From contig OX344749.2 of the NCBI GenBank assembly GCA_947034885.2, positions 6,153,501-6,217,500 of the forward strand: DNA of 64,000 bases, given 5' to 3'. Positions 44,154-55,388 of the stretch are shown one piece after another (the stretch's first letter is position 1; every line of letters begins with the position of its first letter). The notes beneath the pieces were generated by a model, which had not been told where the DNA came from, did no database searches, and saw only the letters and a program-made list of their open reading frames with translations. This DNA is from Thuidium tamariscinum (lineage: Eukaryota > Streptophyta > Bryopsida > Hypnales > Thuidiaceae). A program made the translations under genes and the position numbers.

Positions 44154-45154
44154 CTCTAGTTATATTGAAAGCTACTATGTGTAGGTCTTGAAGATGGTTG
44201 GAAGGTCAAAAATAGCTCATTCTAGTACATATGTCAAAAATTCAAGGTAATTGAGATTTCCATTCATAGAAATGATATTGAGAGAAAACAGAATTGGATA
44301 ATGCCATACTTCTTGCATCCACTCATGATTTGGCACTTCCATCTAAAATCCTAAAAATTAAAGGGAAATTCTACAATGGTTGCCATTTTGTTTGACATTG
44401 CCAAACAAATTTTTGCTAAATTCTAAGATGGAAATACCTAAAGTCATTGACTTTTCTATTTCTACATGATTTCTATTGTAATCTTGCAATCTATGTAGTC
44501 ACATATAGCAAATGTTTTCCCACACATTCTTATAGTAGTCTAATACAATTTTGTATGGTTGGAAAATTAAAAATCTTCAATGCACTAGAAAGTATCAATT
44601 TTAGATACTTTCATGAAAAATAGTCAAGGGAGTTTAGGCCCAGTTAATTGAGTGAAGTGCATTTTGCAAAACATTCATTATCCACCAAGTAAATATTGGG
44701 TAAGCATTTGAAGTAAGTGTATAAAAAACAAAAAAAATTGGCACTATATACCAAAATCCTACATTTTGGAAAACTATATAGTATATTGACTTCATCATAA
44801 CAACTATCAATGTTGAGATAAGTAGAGATTAATCCTAAACTTTTGGTGTTATTTCTAACTAAAAATCATCATTTTCAAAGAATTCTTTCATCTTATAAAA
44901 GGCTTTTGATATTCTAGTCATAGATTGTTGAATGCCCAACAAAATAACTTGGTATATACAAATGTATATTGAATTTTATATTAATAAAAATAAAATAAAG
45001 ACTTATACTTTGTTTTTTTTTATTTTTTTTAAAATTCACTATATATAAAATTATATATTATTTTTAGTGTATAAAATAAAAAGTTTTGCATTCATAATAT
45101 AACTTGTTGATCACTTTGCACTTTATCTTTTCATACCTAAATGTAAGCATTAAA

Positions 45155-45160
<6 letters not shown>

Positions 45161-45234
<74 letters not shown>
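45161..45234. repeat. (AT)n microsatellite, 74 bp
   Basis: An uninterrupted AT dinucleotide run of about 37 units. Such a run is self-complementary and length-variable. Confidence 0.97.
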
Positions 45235-45236
<2 letters not shown>

Positions 45237-46329
45237 TATTTTTCAAAGTTTTATACTTCTAAATTGATTTGACAAAAGACTATATAAAATATTTCACATG
45301 TCATGTGGAGAAATCACAAATGACTTTCTAACTTTGAAAATTTAACATATGCATATCCTATACTTTCAACTTTGAAAATTAGTTGAATATTGTATAAATG
45401 TCAAAAAATTCCTAAGTTGTGAAGTTGGTTAGTCACTACAGTGATAAAACAATTACTTATTTGGTCAATTCTTTTTGTCAAGTTAATTTGATATTTTTTA
45501 AGAATTCCATCTCTACTTGAAAAATGCATTCAAATAAAGTAAATCTACCAAAAAACCCTTTGTAAAAGCATATACTATGTTAACCTAAGGTCAAAGTTTG
45601 ATTTTCCAAAATTTCACCCTAAAAATTGCAAGATTTGGCATGTTTTAAAGTTTTGTATTCTATAATTAATTATTGACAGACAAGGGGTATATCTACAATA
45701 TGAAACAATTAAGGTCAAACAACCTATTGTAGTCAATATTAAGAATTTGCTTTCATGAACTATATTATTTCAAAGAAGTATGAACTTGTTATGAATTTTT
45801 TAAGTGTGTTGCCCCTAAAGAATCTTCAAACTACCGCCAAACCAACAAAAATTGATTCGAAGATGCTCATTTTACTCACCTAGTACAACATTCACAGAAT
45901 CTCCCATTGCAGAAGGCCTAAAAAAGTCATTCCTTAATTGATTTTACACTAAAAAGTTATAAATTCTTATTGAGGCCTGTAGTCAATTTATTGTCTATCA
46001 AACAAGACATTAATTGTGACCCAACTTTCATTTATCAACAACCCCCAAATTGTCATTTCCTATGTGTCATTCCCTATGTGCCCATTTGTGGGCAATGGAT
46101 CTTTTGACTTTAGTCGATTGTTCATTCCTTCTTTTACAAGGTTGAATTCCAAGGATGATTCTCAAGGACGCAAACATTTAAATATCCCCAAATAATAACC
46201 ATTTGGACCAACCGCCTCCGGAGGGCATTTTCCCCTTTAAAATATTAATTTTTGATCCCTTTCCCCCAGTTCCCACCTTTCAATTCTAAGGGAGAGTCTC
46301 ACGCCAGCGCAGACCGACACCCTTTGACA

Positions 46330-46378
46330 GCCAATGACCAGGCGCCTAGTCACCATGCCAGCAGGATTTCTATAAAAA
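46330..46378 (+). promoter_or_regulatory. CCAAT and TATA boxes of the sucrose transporter gene
   Basis: GCCAATG at 46329-46335 and TATAAAAA at 46371-46378 are spaced like a CCAAT/TATA promoter. Transcription would start at about 46400-46410. The GC content rises sharply here relative to the AT-rich upstream DNA. Confidence 0.6.
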
Positions 46379-46399
46379 ATATGGCCGAGCTATGCATTC

Positions 46400-47657
46400 G
46401 CGACAAGTGTCACATGGCCCAGCACACAGAAGATACCTTCGTTCCCGCGGATGACTCTGTAATCTCAGTGCGCATGTTTTCATCCAAAAATCTTGCCTCT
46501 TCTGCAGATGCTCTTCTTTTCAAGTAAGAAAGCTTAGCTCTCACAAGCTGAGGGCGAGCAAGGCGTGCACGAATCGTTTGTTGCGGTGGCTGGGCCGGAG
46601 CGTTGCTGCGGAGATGATCTGCTAGGTGAGTTTTTCGCGCACGTCGATGATCGAATTTTGTGTTGGGTCGTGGTAATCTTCTCATCTTTCATTTTTGTTT
46701 TGTGAAAAAGAAGATCTCTGTTGCTACTTGCTTTTAGAAGGTGGAGAAGGCTCTTGCCTGTGAGCTTTCTTTCTTTCCGACTTGGGACATTTTCGTCAGC
46801 TTCTTTAGGAGCGTTTTGTAAGGAGGGTTTCGGAGTATCACGGAACTTGCCCAAGTTTTGTGCTACTTGCATCTCTGAGTTCTCTGTGGAAGTGATCCGT
46901 GCGTTTGAATGGTCACTCGTGATGCTGTCTTGGATTAGAATCTGCAAACAATTCCATGGGAATGCTCGAGTATAGTAACATTGTGAGTGAACGGTTTGGT
47001 TGTACGTGGCATTCCACGTTTCACGTGAAAGTGGCGGAGTGAAATATGTTTTCTCTTGTGCGCACTGAGTTTTGCGCCGTGGCCACAGCATGTCCAACAT
47101 GTTTTAGTTGTATCTGTTGTGCTTAGCCAAATTTTCTTTTGAAAGGGCATTTTGGAGCATGATTTCTTTACTTTTTTGGACATGGTGCTATGTGATTTAG
47201 CTAAATTTCATCAGTAAATGCTTATTGTGAATTTATTACTTGTTGCGCACATGGAATTGGTTTACGGGAAAGGTTTATTAACATGTTATTCATGGCTCGA
47301 TGTCTTGAGGGTTGGGCACTCCCTTGGAATCCCCTGCCTCCATCACATATTTTTAAGTTGATGGTGTTAGTAGAATATCTCATCTTCAAACAAATGTTCT
47401 AAATGATGGTTAGGAAGACCTAGCAAGTCAAAGGTTACCGAGCGCGTTAGGAAAGCTTTCCAGCTCTGTGTAGGCGATTTTAAAGCTCTCTGTTTTCTCG
47501 ACTGGGTTAAGCGAGGAAGGTCGACGTTTCTGACGTTCTATGTGATGCAGTTGCTAGTTTCGTCGTGTCTTTCACTGATTATATTAAATAACGGTGTTCT
47601 GTTTCAGGTGAATTTGTATTATAATTCCAACAAGCTTGGAAGTTTCTACACCAAAAA
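46400..47657 (+). other. 5' leader with one intron of the sucrose transporter gene
   Basis: The non-coding first exon appears to end at 46625 (CTAG|GTGAGT) and the second begins at 47608 after GTTTCAG, giving a leader intron of 982 bp (46626-47607). Fifty bases of leader follow before the start codon at 47658. The long frame on the opposite strand (46534-47100) has no domain and is taken as chance. Long leader introns often raise plant gene expression. Confidence 0.55.
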
Positions 47658-49247
47658 ATGGCCATTCCAAAGGGGAAGAAGAAAAACCGTGTTCCTATTC
47701 GGGCTTTGATTCAGGTAGCTAGTGTAGCTGCCGGAGTCCAATTTGGGTGGGCATTGCAGCTTTCGCTACTCACCCCCTATGTGCAAGAGCTTGGAATTCC
47801 TCACGCATGGGCCAGTTTCATCTGGCTCTGTGGTCCCATTTCGGGCATGATCGTTCAACCTATCATTGGCCACTACAGTGATAGTTGCACTAGCTCTTAT
47901 GGCCGAAGAAGGCCTTTCATCCTCGCGGGGGCCACTCTCGTCATCGTAGCAGTTCTCGTGATAGGATACTCTGCCGACCTGGGATACCTCATTGGTGACA
48001 CTTTCGACTCCCGTCCTCGTGCGATTGTCATTTTCGTGATTGGATTCTGGGTGCTCGACCTGGCCAACAACACCCTGCAGGGCCCCTGCCGAGCCTTGCT
48101 GGCCGATTTCACAGGGAAGGATCAAACCCGGAACCGAAGAGCCAATGCCTTCTTCTCCCTGTTCATGGCCCTCGGCAACATTCTGGGATTCGCAACGGGT
48201 GCCTATAGTGGCTGGTACAAGATTTTCCCCTTCACCTACACCATAGCCTGTGACATCGCTTGTGCAAACCTCAAGTCTGCTTTCCTTCTGGGCGTGCTCA
48301 TGTTAGTGACCACCACATTCTTGAGTGTGACGGCAGCTGCTGAAACACCCTTCGACCCCGTCACGAAGAAGCACTCGGTGGTGAAGGCGGTGACCCCCCT
48401 CTTGTCGGAGAAGCCGAATGAAAGCTCCTCCAGCACTGTGGCCAACGTGAATGAAGACGAAGACGACGACGACGACGAAGAAGAAGGGGAATCCGAGGCT
48501 CTCTTCACGGAGCTTCTGGGAGCTTTGAGAGACCTCCCACGACCAATGTGGTACATCCTTCTCGTCACGGCTCTCACATGGATTGCGTGGTTTCCTTTCC
48601 TCCTCTTCGACACGGACTGGATGGGCCGTGAAGTTTATGGTGGGGAGCCTTCCGATCCAGCCAGGAGCTCGTTGTATTACGCTGGGGTACACATGGGCTC
48701 GCTTGGACTTATGCTCAACTCCGTCGTCCTCGGGCTCTCCTCCCTCTGCATCGAGTTTGTTTGCAGGAAATTGGGTTCAAGCTACGTTTGGGGCATTGCC
48801 AATGTGATCATGGCGGTTTGCTTCGTGGGAACGGCGCTGGTGACTGGAGCAGCTGCTCGGGCTGCACATTTGTATCCCCATCTAGAGCCACCAGCTTATG
48901 TCGTGCACTCGTGTCTAGCGATCTTCGCAGTGCTGGGAGCACCTTTGGCAGTGACATACTCGGTGCCGTACGCGTTGACAGCGACTTATACTGAGAAAGT
49001 GGGCGGAGGCCAAGGCTTGTCTGTTGGGGTGTTGAATCTGGCCGTCGTGACACCGCAGGTGCTTGTGTCAGTAGGAAGCGGACCTTGGGATGAGCTATTT
49101 GGAGGGGGCAACTTGCCAGCCTTTCTTCTTGGGGCAGGAGCTGCTTTACTTGGTGGCATTGCTGCGGTGCTGCTGCTGCCTAGGCCCCCGCCAGATTTCA
49201 AGACCAGGAACCGTCTGCGGAGGACCCACAGTTCTCCTATTCCTTAA
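47658..49247 (+). CDS. SUT: Sucrose transporter (SUT/SUC family sucrose/proton symporter)
   Basis: 529 residues, the normal family length, in a single exon; the start (AAAAAATGG) sets a short cytosolic tail before membrane helix 1. Twelve hydrophobic helices of the GPH/MFS fold can be followed. Diagnostic residues: GWALQLSLLTPYVQELG, the sucrose-binding-region His (HAWAS, H49), RRRPFI at 83-88, LDLANNTLQGPCRALLAD, NRRANA near 160 and LGAPLAVTYSVPYAL. The central loop holds an unusual acidic run (NEDEDDDDDEEEGESE, 265-280). The short N terminus resembles type III (SUT4-like), often vacuolar, but location cannot be fixed from sequence. It couples sucrose movement to protons for phloem-type or cell-to-cell transport. 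No frameshift or missing key residue. Confidence 0.95.
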   Translation: MAIPKGKKKNRVPIRALIQVASVAAGVQFGWALQLSLLTPYVQELGIPHAWASFIWLCGPISGMIVQPIIGHYSDSCTSSYGRRRPFILAGATLVIVAVLVIGYSADLGYLIGDTFDSRPRAIVIFVIGFWVLDLANNTLQGPCRALLADFTGKDQTRNRRANAFFSLFMALGNILGFATGAYSGWYKIFPFTYTIACDIACANLKSAFLLGVLMLVTTTFLSVTAAAETPFDPVTKKHSVVKAVTPLLSEKPNESSSSTVANVNEDEDDDDDEEEGESEALFTELLGALRDLPRPMWYILLVTALTWIAWFPFLLFDTDWMGREVYGGEPSDPARSSLYYAGVHMGSLGLMLNSVVLGLSSLCIEFVCRKLGSSYVWGIANVIMAVCFVGTALVTGAAARAAHLYPHLEPPAYVVHSCLAIFAVLGAPLAVTYSVPYALTATYTEKVGGGQGLSVGVLNLAVVTPQVLVSVGSGPWDELFGGGNLPAFLLGAGAALLGGIAAVLLLPRPPPDFKTRNRLRRTHSSPIP

Positions 49248-50511
49248 ATTGTTGGTCATGGCTAGGAGTCTTAAGAAAGTAGCGACAATTGCTTCTGATG
49301 TGATTGCAAATATTTTCTTCCAGAATTGAGCACCGTGTTCTCCAGTTTCTTGCATTTGTTTGTTGAAATCAGTTTCTAGTGAGTTGACTTGCAGGAAGCT
49401 ACCATTTCACAAAGAGAATGTAAAATGCTCGTCTTGTGTTTCTTGTATTTTTAGTCCCCTTAGTCGAATGAAAGAGTGCTATTTAATCATTCCTTCGAGG
49501 TATCTGAATTGTCTTATAAGCAGGAATGTGTTGACCCCCTCAATTGGGTGTTCCCAAGCAGGTGAGCCCTTACTCGAGTCCCGGCGTTCCGGCACAGTTG
49601 AAGATTGTCGAATGGAAACTGCAGTTCATGATTTACAGGCTCACACGCACATCGAAACAAAACTGTGTTCGACTGCTCCTAAAACTGACGTGGCTGCAAC
49701 AGTATGAACTTGTGAAAACCGCGATATGTCCCCTGAGATCTTTCATTTCTTCTTTCCTTTTGCAATCACCTCAATCACATAGTGTGAGGCCTGCAAAGGA
49801 ATGGGCACTTCAAATGTGTAAAGGCCTTCCAGACGAAAAGTGGGAGTTAGTGAGTCACCGACTTTAAACCAGAGAATCCCACCTGCCGGCTCGGCGTTCA
49901 ATAAAAACACCAAACCACGAAATCAAAGGAAAGTGGACTGCACGGAACGGAAATCCCTCGGGCTTAACGAAGAGAAAGGCCTCCCTGTCGAAATAGCTAC
50001 GAAGAAACCCTAAATTCTCCGACTGTTCGCAGCCCTGAGGTGAGCTCATGGCAGATTGATTGCCCTGATCATCCCAGTTCCTTGTGGACCTAAACCGATG
50101 TGCAGAATTTCTGGCCATTGTGTCGCCTGTCACGCTGTTGCAACAAGTTTGTTTGATTATGGGTGGGTGGGGGTGGGGATTTATCGCTCAGCAACTATAC
50201 GAAATTACTTTCAGGGAATGTTTCACTACAGATTCCTCTATTTTCAGAGGATGAAATTGCTCAATTGCTACTCAGTACATACTGTACTGTAGGGATAGAT
50301 AGTATCACTGAATTATAGATAAATTTACACATTTTTTTTGACGAATGTGTGTGATTTCATCTATATTTTGTATGTTTCACGCTTGTCAACGGATACAAGT
50401 GGCATCACCTCGCCCCTGGAGATCGCTTTCTGCACCACTTAAACAATTATAACGATAATAACAACCCTGATTATAAGTCTTGTCACCATTTTTGTAGTGC
50501 CTGTGGCCAGA
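49248..50511. other. 3' flank of the sucrose transporter gene and intergenic DNA
   Basis: Non-coding in appearance. A minus-strand frame at 49864-50133 (89 codons, containing MARNSAHRFRSTRNWDDQG) has balanced composition but no recognised family, so it is not called as a gene. Confidence 0.35.
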
Positions 50512-50621
50512 AGTACGAAATTCTGTCTATGGTGACGGATCTCGAGCGTGAGGCAGCCATTCGAGGCCAAGGTCGCGTGCCGAAAGTGGAGGTGGACAAG
50601 GATCGCATATTCGCATCTCGG
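50512..50621 (+). pseudogene. Isolated exon-like segment, unrecognised
   Basis: Preceded by GTGGCCAG and followed by a GTGAAG donor-like site, it encodes KYEILSMVTDLEREAAIRG followed by QGRVPKVEVDKD. The composition is protein-like and GC-rich inside AT-rich DNA. No neighbouring exon could be joined to it. It may be a fragment of a displaced gene. Confidence 0.25.
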
Positions 50622-50759
50622 TGAAGATGTCCGTGGGCTGGGAATTTGGTTCCTTCTTGCCTCACGAACCCGCCGTCTCTCTTCTCGCAGCACAGTCAGA
50701 AGCTGTGAGTGGTGGTGGAACTTCCAGGTGTTAAGTTTGGAAGCCTTATCCGTATAAAG

Positions 50760-53700
50760 ACCATGGACCCCATGACCAAGGTAGTCTGCAAAATTCTCTG
50801 ATTATTGAACCAATAGGTGCATTCTCTTTTTTTGTTAACAATAGTGAAGTTATCCATAGTTCCATTCTGGTCCGTAGGGTCCTTATAGGATTGACCCTTG
50901 AAGGGCAAATTGGTAGCTATAGAAATCGTGCAATTTGATACCGTGTGGCATCATCTATTTTGAATAAGTCAAATATACTCATTGAAAGTCAAAGTACTAT
51001 AGCAGATCTCTCCTTTCCAAGGATGAATAGTTGTACTTTTGTCCTTCAAGGAAAGATTCTTTGTCATTAGTCAACCACAAAATGTCCTTGTGGACTTTGA
51101 AGGGTTAAATAAAAAGTTGAAATTTAAACATCTTAAATTCTGGGATGCAATGAGCGTGGCAATTTTGTTTGTAAAATTTAATTGAGAGCTTAGAAGGGTA
51201 AACTAAACCTTTGAGGACAGGCTGGTATATGTGGAAATCATCCTTTTTGAAACACAATTATCTACTTTAAGAAATGCAAAAGCATTCATTGGAGACCAAA
51301 CTCATGTTTATAACTTCCTCCTTTCGCACAAGACTTCAAGGATGAACAATTGCACTTTTCTCTTATATGTAAGAATTTGTTTCATCCATTAGACACTTAG
51401 TGTTTGCAGCATCTTTAGAAGGTTAACCTACATAGGTATAGATCATAGAGTGTTCTTCAAATTTGATGATTTGTGAAAAAAATCATAAAGTAGTATTTGG
51501 AAGAATATATTGGAATTGACATACTGATAAAAATTGTAGATTTCTTATTTTCAATTCCATCTATACGCTTAAATTCACCAATACTATTACCAATATTTTT
51601 TTCATAAATTTTGAAAGGAAAATTTCAAAACTCCTTCTAAATTTGATTATAAGTAAAATAATATTATTTTTAAAGTAAGATTTGTTGGGATGGATTTGAA
51701 AGCAAGTTCTCTTGATATGATGATTTTTTGGAAATTTTGTGTTCTTTAAATCTATAACCATATTTTTGCAAATTTTAGTTTTGAATTAGAATCAATGCAA
51801 GTTTAGCTTGGTCAACTATTTAATTTACTTCCGCATTTGCAATTTAAAAAAAATATATATTCTAGTATTACCAAATCCAACCATTAGATAAGACAACAAC
51901 TAAACAAAAGATATGTTTACACTTAGTGTTAAGGGTGGTGTTTGCAATGTGAATCTTGTCTATGATTAGGTCCGTGTTTAATCCTAAGACCCTCAATAAA
52001 AACACACTTTATTATACCAAGTGAAAACATATCTAAAGTATCTTTCCAAATTAGGATGATTTTCATCCATTTAGTGATAAAAAAAAATATCAATATCAAT
52101 TTTTTAGTCCTCCAAAAATAGGATGTAGAGTAATAAAGGGTTAATATTTCAAAGTTTTAGTTGTGGAAGGATGTTGAGGTCAAAAAATGTCCAATTTGTA
52201 TAGAAGTGAAGAATGCACCTATTGGTCACTAATTTGGATCAATTTTGTCTAAGTATCCTATTGAAAGGTCTCAACTTACTATTTCAAGGCACTTGAAGGT
52301 TGACCTTGAAATGTTCAAGAAGATATTTGAGTTCTTTGAATGATTTCAAGAGAGGTCATTAAAATGGATAAAATATTTTTTCTATTCAATTTTTGAGGGG
52401 AAATTGATTGAATCCAATTTTAATAAAAGACTTGTATTTTCTTTAAGTGATATTCTTGGACCTCCCTATATAAGAAAATGAAAAATCCATAAATCACTAC
52501 ATATAGTATTTTGGTAATAATTCCTCCTTTATCTACAAATCTAAATTTAAGCAAAAAACCCTTTTTTTGAATTTGAAACCAACTAATAATAAATTGAGAT
52601 TCATGAAGTCTAGTTTCTATTCTATTTTGAAAATTTTATAAAATCCCTAATTGTAAACAATTTATTACTATTTAAACTTGGTACCTATTACAATGGAGTG
52701 GTGATTTTTTAGTTTTAGAATAATAGAGTAATATTTTTGCACCATAGTATTTTGCACTATATCATACACCTCTAGAGAAATTTTAGAGTTTCAAAAACAT
52801 ATTTCATATTTGATATGAAACTTTTTCAATTTTAATTCAAAAATTCAAAAAAATTCAAATTAACACAAAAAATATAAAGTTTTTATGACTTATAGATTAT
52901 AGAAGGCATCTTATTACAACCTTGAAAAATAAATAATTTTTTATTTCAAATATAGGTACATAAGAGGAATATATGGAGAAAAAGATTTAAATAATAACTT
53001 TGGAAATCTTGGAGTGGTTTCCTTGTAGGCTAGGAAACAATCCACTATCTACAATCCCTCTTCAAACAATCAAGGCTCCTTCTAAAACTCCAAGTGTCTC
53101 CCCTTGAAACATGTTATATGGTGGATATAGATATATAGATATGGATACCAAAATATAACAATTTCATAACAAATATACATGGTATATGAGAGATATTTTT
53201 CTTATATCTTTTGTAATTTGTGATGAAATAAGAAAAAAAAATAGGTATTTGGGGTTTCCAACTATAAGAAAAATATATGAGTATCTAGGTTATGGAGTTG
53301 CAGGATCTTTCCAAATGTAGATGAAAAGAGAGGCAAAAATGGTTGCCAAACAAGGTATAGATTTTGTAATGATGTTTCATTTATGAAGCCTCAAAAATTC
53401 AAATAAGTAGTGCATAAAGTTATAATATTTTAATTTTTAGTAGTGAGACTTTAAAATTCTATGATTGTTATAGTGTCAATTATGATACATTAGCAGTGAG
53501 GCTCAAAATTACATGACATTATGTTATGTAACTAAAAAATTGAACTCTAAACAATGGAATTGATCCTTACATTTGAAAAAAAAAATTAAATTCAAAATTT
53601 TTCACTATGTAAAAACTATATTCGTATTTTCAATAGATTTGTAAACAATTTAAATTTAGTAGATAATTTTTTTTACCAATTTCAAAATTTAATCAAAATT

Positions 53701-54330
53701 TGATTTATTATATATTCAAAAATGTAATAAAATTTATAAATTAGTGATAAATTTCAACTTATCAACTTATAAAAAAAATTCTAAATTCTAAGTGTATCAC
53801 CTGTATCACAGTCACACAGATTTTCAAGAGCTTCACGATAAGAATTGCTTCTCGTTCACGTGACCAAGTTCAATCCTCAACACAGCATAAGAGGAAGAAG
53901 ACTCTTTAGATGCATTCACCAAGCTAGGTTTAAACTGTAGTGAGCACTCCAGATATTGACGTCAACGTACTCATGTAAGGTTGGACCACCCAAACCTAAT
54001 CACTTAAGCACCTGTGGGGAAGATGGCGAGTAATTAAGGGCTATGGAAATTTTTTTCATATAGGAAGATAGAAAATATTGAGATTGCAAAACTTTCAGAA
54101 TTTTACTCATAAAATTGGATTTACAATGAATTTTTGAAAGCAAAAAGTGTTGTGAACTAGTAACCAACCTCTAGAGTCTTGCAATTTAGCTCATAGACTT
54201 TATTACTTCTTGTTCACTCTTTTAGTAGATATGTCATGATATTATTGGATAGTAGCCTCGAAAAAGTGATTTAACATTCAATTCTCTCTGGTTTGAAATA
54301 GGAGCAGCCTACAAGTTAGGTATCCATCCC
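50760..54330. other. Long AT-rich stretch, no gene seen
   Basis: About 3.6 kb of AT-rich DNA. At 50990-51440 two diverged copies of a segment lie in tandem (AAGGATGAATAGTTGTAC near 51020 and AAGGATGAACAATTGCAC near 51340); they resemble 42740-42890. The part 52480-52650 belongs to the repeat also found at 31.9 and 41.8 kb. Confidence 0.4.
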
Positions 54331-54418
54331 TAGTTGGTAATGGGTGGTCCGACTATAGCGGAAGTCACCACTGGAACGATCAACCGCAAGAAACCGAGAA
54401 GCCATCGAATCGGAAATC

Positions 54419-54514
54419 TGGAAGGCTCTGGAAGGCTCTGGAAGTCTCTTCCGAGGGAACGGAGCTCGCATCGATGGCTACACGCCTCCCCTCTCCTCCC
54501 TCCAAGTATAAATA
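54419..54514 (+). promoter_or_regulatory. Promoter region of the Dof-like gene: 10-bp repeats and TATA box
   Basis: Three direct copies of GGAAGGCTCT (the third ending GGAAGTCTCT) lie at about 54420-54450, followed by TTCC. TATAAATA at 54507-54514 lies about 190 bp before the start codon, leaving a leader of about 160 nt rich in pyrimidines. The GAA/TTC spacing only loosely resembles a heat-shock element. Confidence 0.5.
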
Positions 54515-54701
54515 AGCAGGCCCTGCAGGCACAATCTTCATTCTTCTTTCTGCCTCGAAATGCTGCGCGACCTCCTGCTTTCCTAGGCCCGTGCATCCTC
54601 TTCGCACTTCTCTTAGACTGCCTTGAATTACTCCGCTACCTCCTGCATCCCTCCTTGCTTAGCTTCCTTCTTTCCTCAGAGACTGTCTTGCAATTTGTAC
54701 G

Positions 54702-55388
54702 ATGGCGAAACGCTGCACGCTTTGCTACCACTGTGGCGTTGAGTCCGATGAGAACGTATTCAAGTATTTCAACAACGGAAAGCGGAACCAACCGCGGTAC
54801 CAATGTGGCAACTGCCAAAAACTCTTCACCATTGCCTCCCACGGCCGCCCTCAAGGCAGAACCTACGCCAAGCAGCGGAACGTGGATCCCCTAGAACTCA
54901 AGGGCTTGCCGAGAGATTGTCGTTGTTGCGGTGTGGCAAACAATGCGCCCTTCAAATATTATAACAACAAGAATTTCTCACAACCCCGCTTCAAGTGCTT
55001 GAGTTGCGGGCAGCAGTTTCAAATGCGCGTGGAGGGGGTTGGCGACCAGAGGCGCCTGGTGCACACCTCGTCCTCAAGCAACCAGAGTCTGGGCCGGGCA
55101 CAAAGCTCCACAAACACATCAAACTCAGAGAATAAAACTTGCACTCTAGCGATCCTGGATCCATGGATGCCTATCCTCGAAGAGGTGGAGAATTTTCCAG
55201 CCTTTGACGAAGATTCACACTACTTGGATTTAATCGAGGCTGGCTTGGAAGATGAGAGTAAGGCTCCCCTGCCAGAGGCAGTGTTGAGGCTTCAATTGTG
55301 GGCATCCAAGCTGCCTCGAAGCTGCCGTCAAACGACTAAGACGATGCCATTGAATGCCATTCATGGCCCTGTAGCAAGTGCAGTCTAA
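54702..55388 (+). CDS. Protein with two tandem Dof-like zinc ribbons
   Basis: 228 residues, one exon. Ribbon 1: C8-x2-C11-x23-C35-x2-C38 with FKYFNNGKRNQPRYQC. Ribbon 2: C73-x2-C76-x22-C99-x2-C102 with FKYYNNKNFSQPRFKC. The core YYNNxNxxQPRxxCxxC is that of Dof domains, but Dof has x21 between Cys pairs and a following RRYWT..GG..R segment, which is missing. The spacing also resembles the zinc ribbon of IS1-type transposases (CGxCxxxF after QPRY). A Ser/Asn-rich linker (118-140) leads to an acidic C-terminal part (DEDSHYLDLIEAGLEDE). A DNA-binding role is likely by fold, the target unknown. An overlapping +1 frame from 54334 is a by-product. Confidence 0.75.
   Translation: MAKRCTLCYHCGVESDENVFKYFNNGKRNQPRYQCGNCQKLFTIASHGRPQGRTYAKQRNVDPLELKGLPRDCRCCGVANNAPFKYYNNKNFSQPRFKCLSCGQQFQMRVEGVGDQRRLVHTSSSSNQSLGRAQSSTNTSNSENKTCTLAILDPWMPILEEVENFPAFDEDSHYLDLIEAGLEDESKAPLPEAVLRLQLWASKLPRSCRQTTKTMPLNAIHGPVASAV

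Noticed and set aside
45064..45246. Minus-strand frame encoding alternating Ile-Tyr residues
   Set aside because: Direct product of the (AT)n microsatellite.
46534..47183. Minus-strand frames of 188 and 82 codons opposite the sucrose transporter leader
   Set aside because: No domain, no promoter or splice context; they cover the leader intron of a well-supported gene on the other strand.
47766..49201. Several frames of 68-129 codons overlapping the sucrose transporter in other frames
   Set aside because: Shadows of a GC-rich coding sequence.
54334..54894. 186-codon plus-strand frame overlapping the start of the Dof-like gene
   Set aside because: Crosses the TATA box and leader and has no domain; the frame starting at 54702 carries both zinc ribbons.
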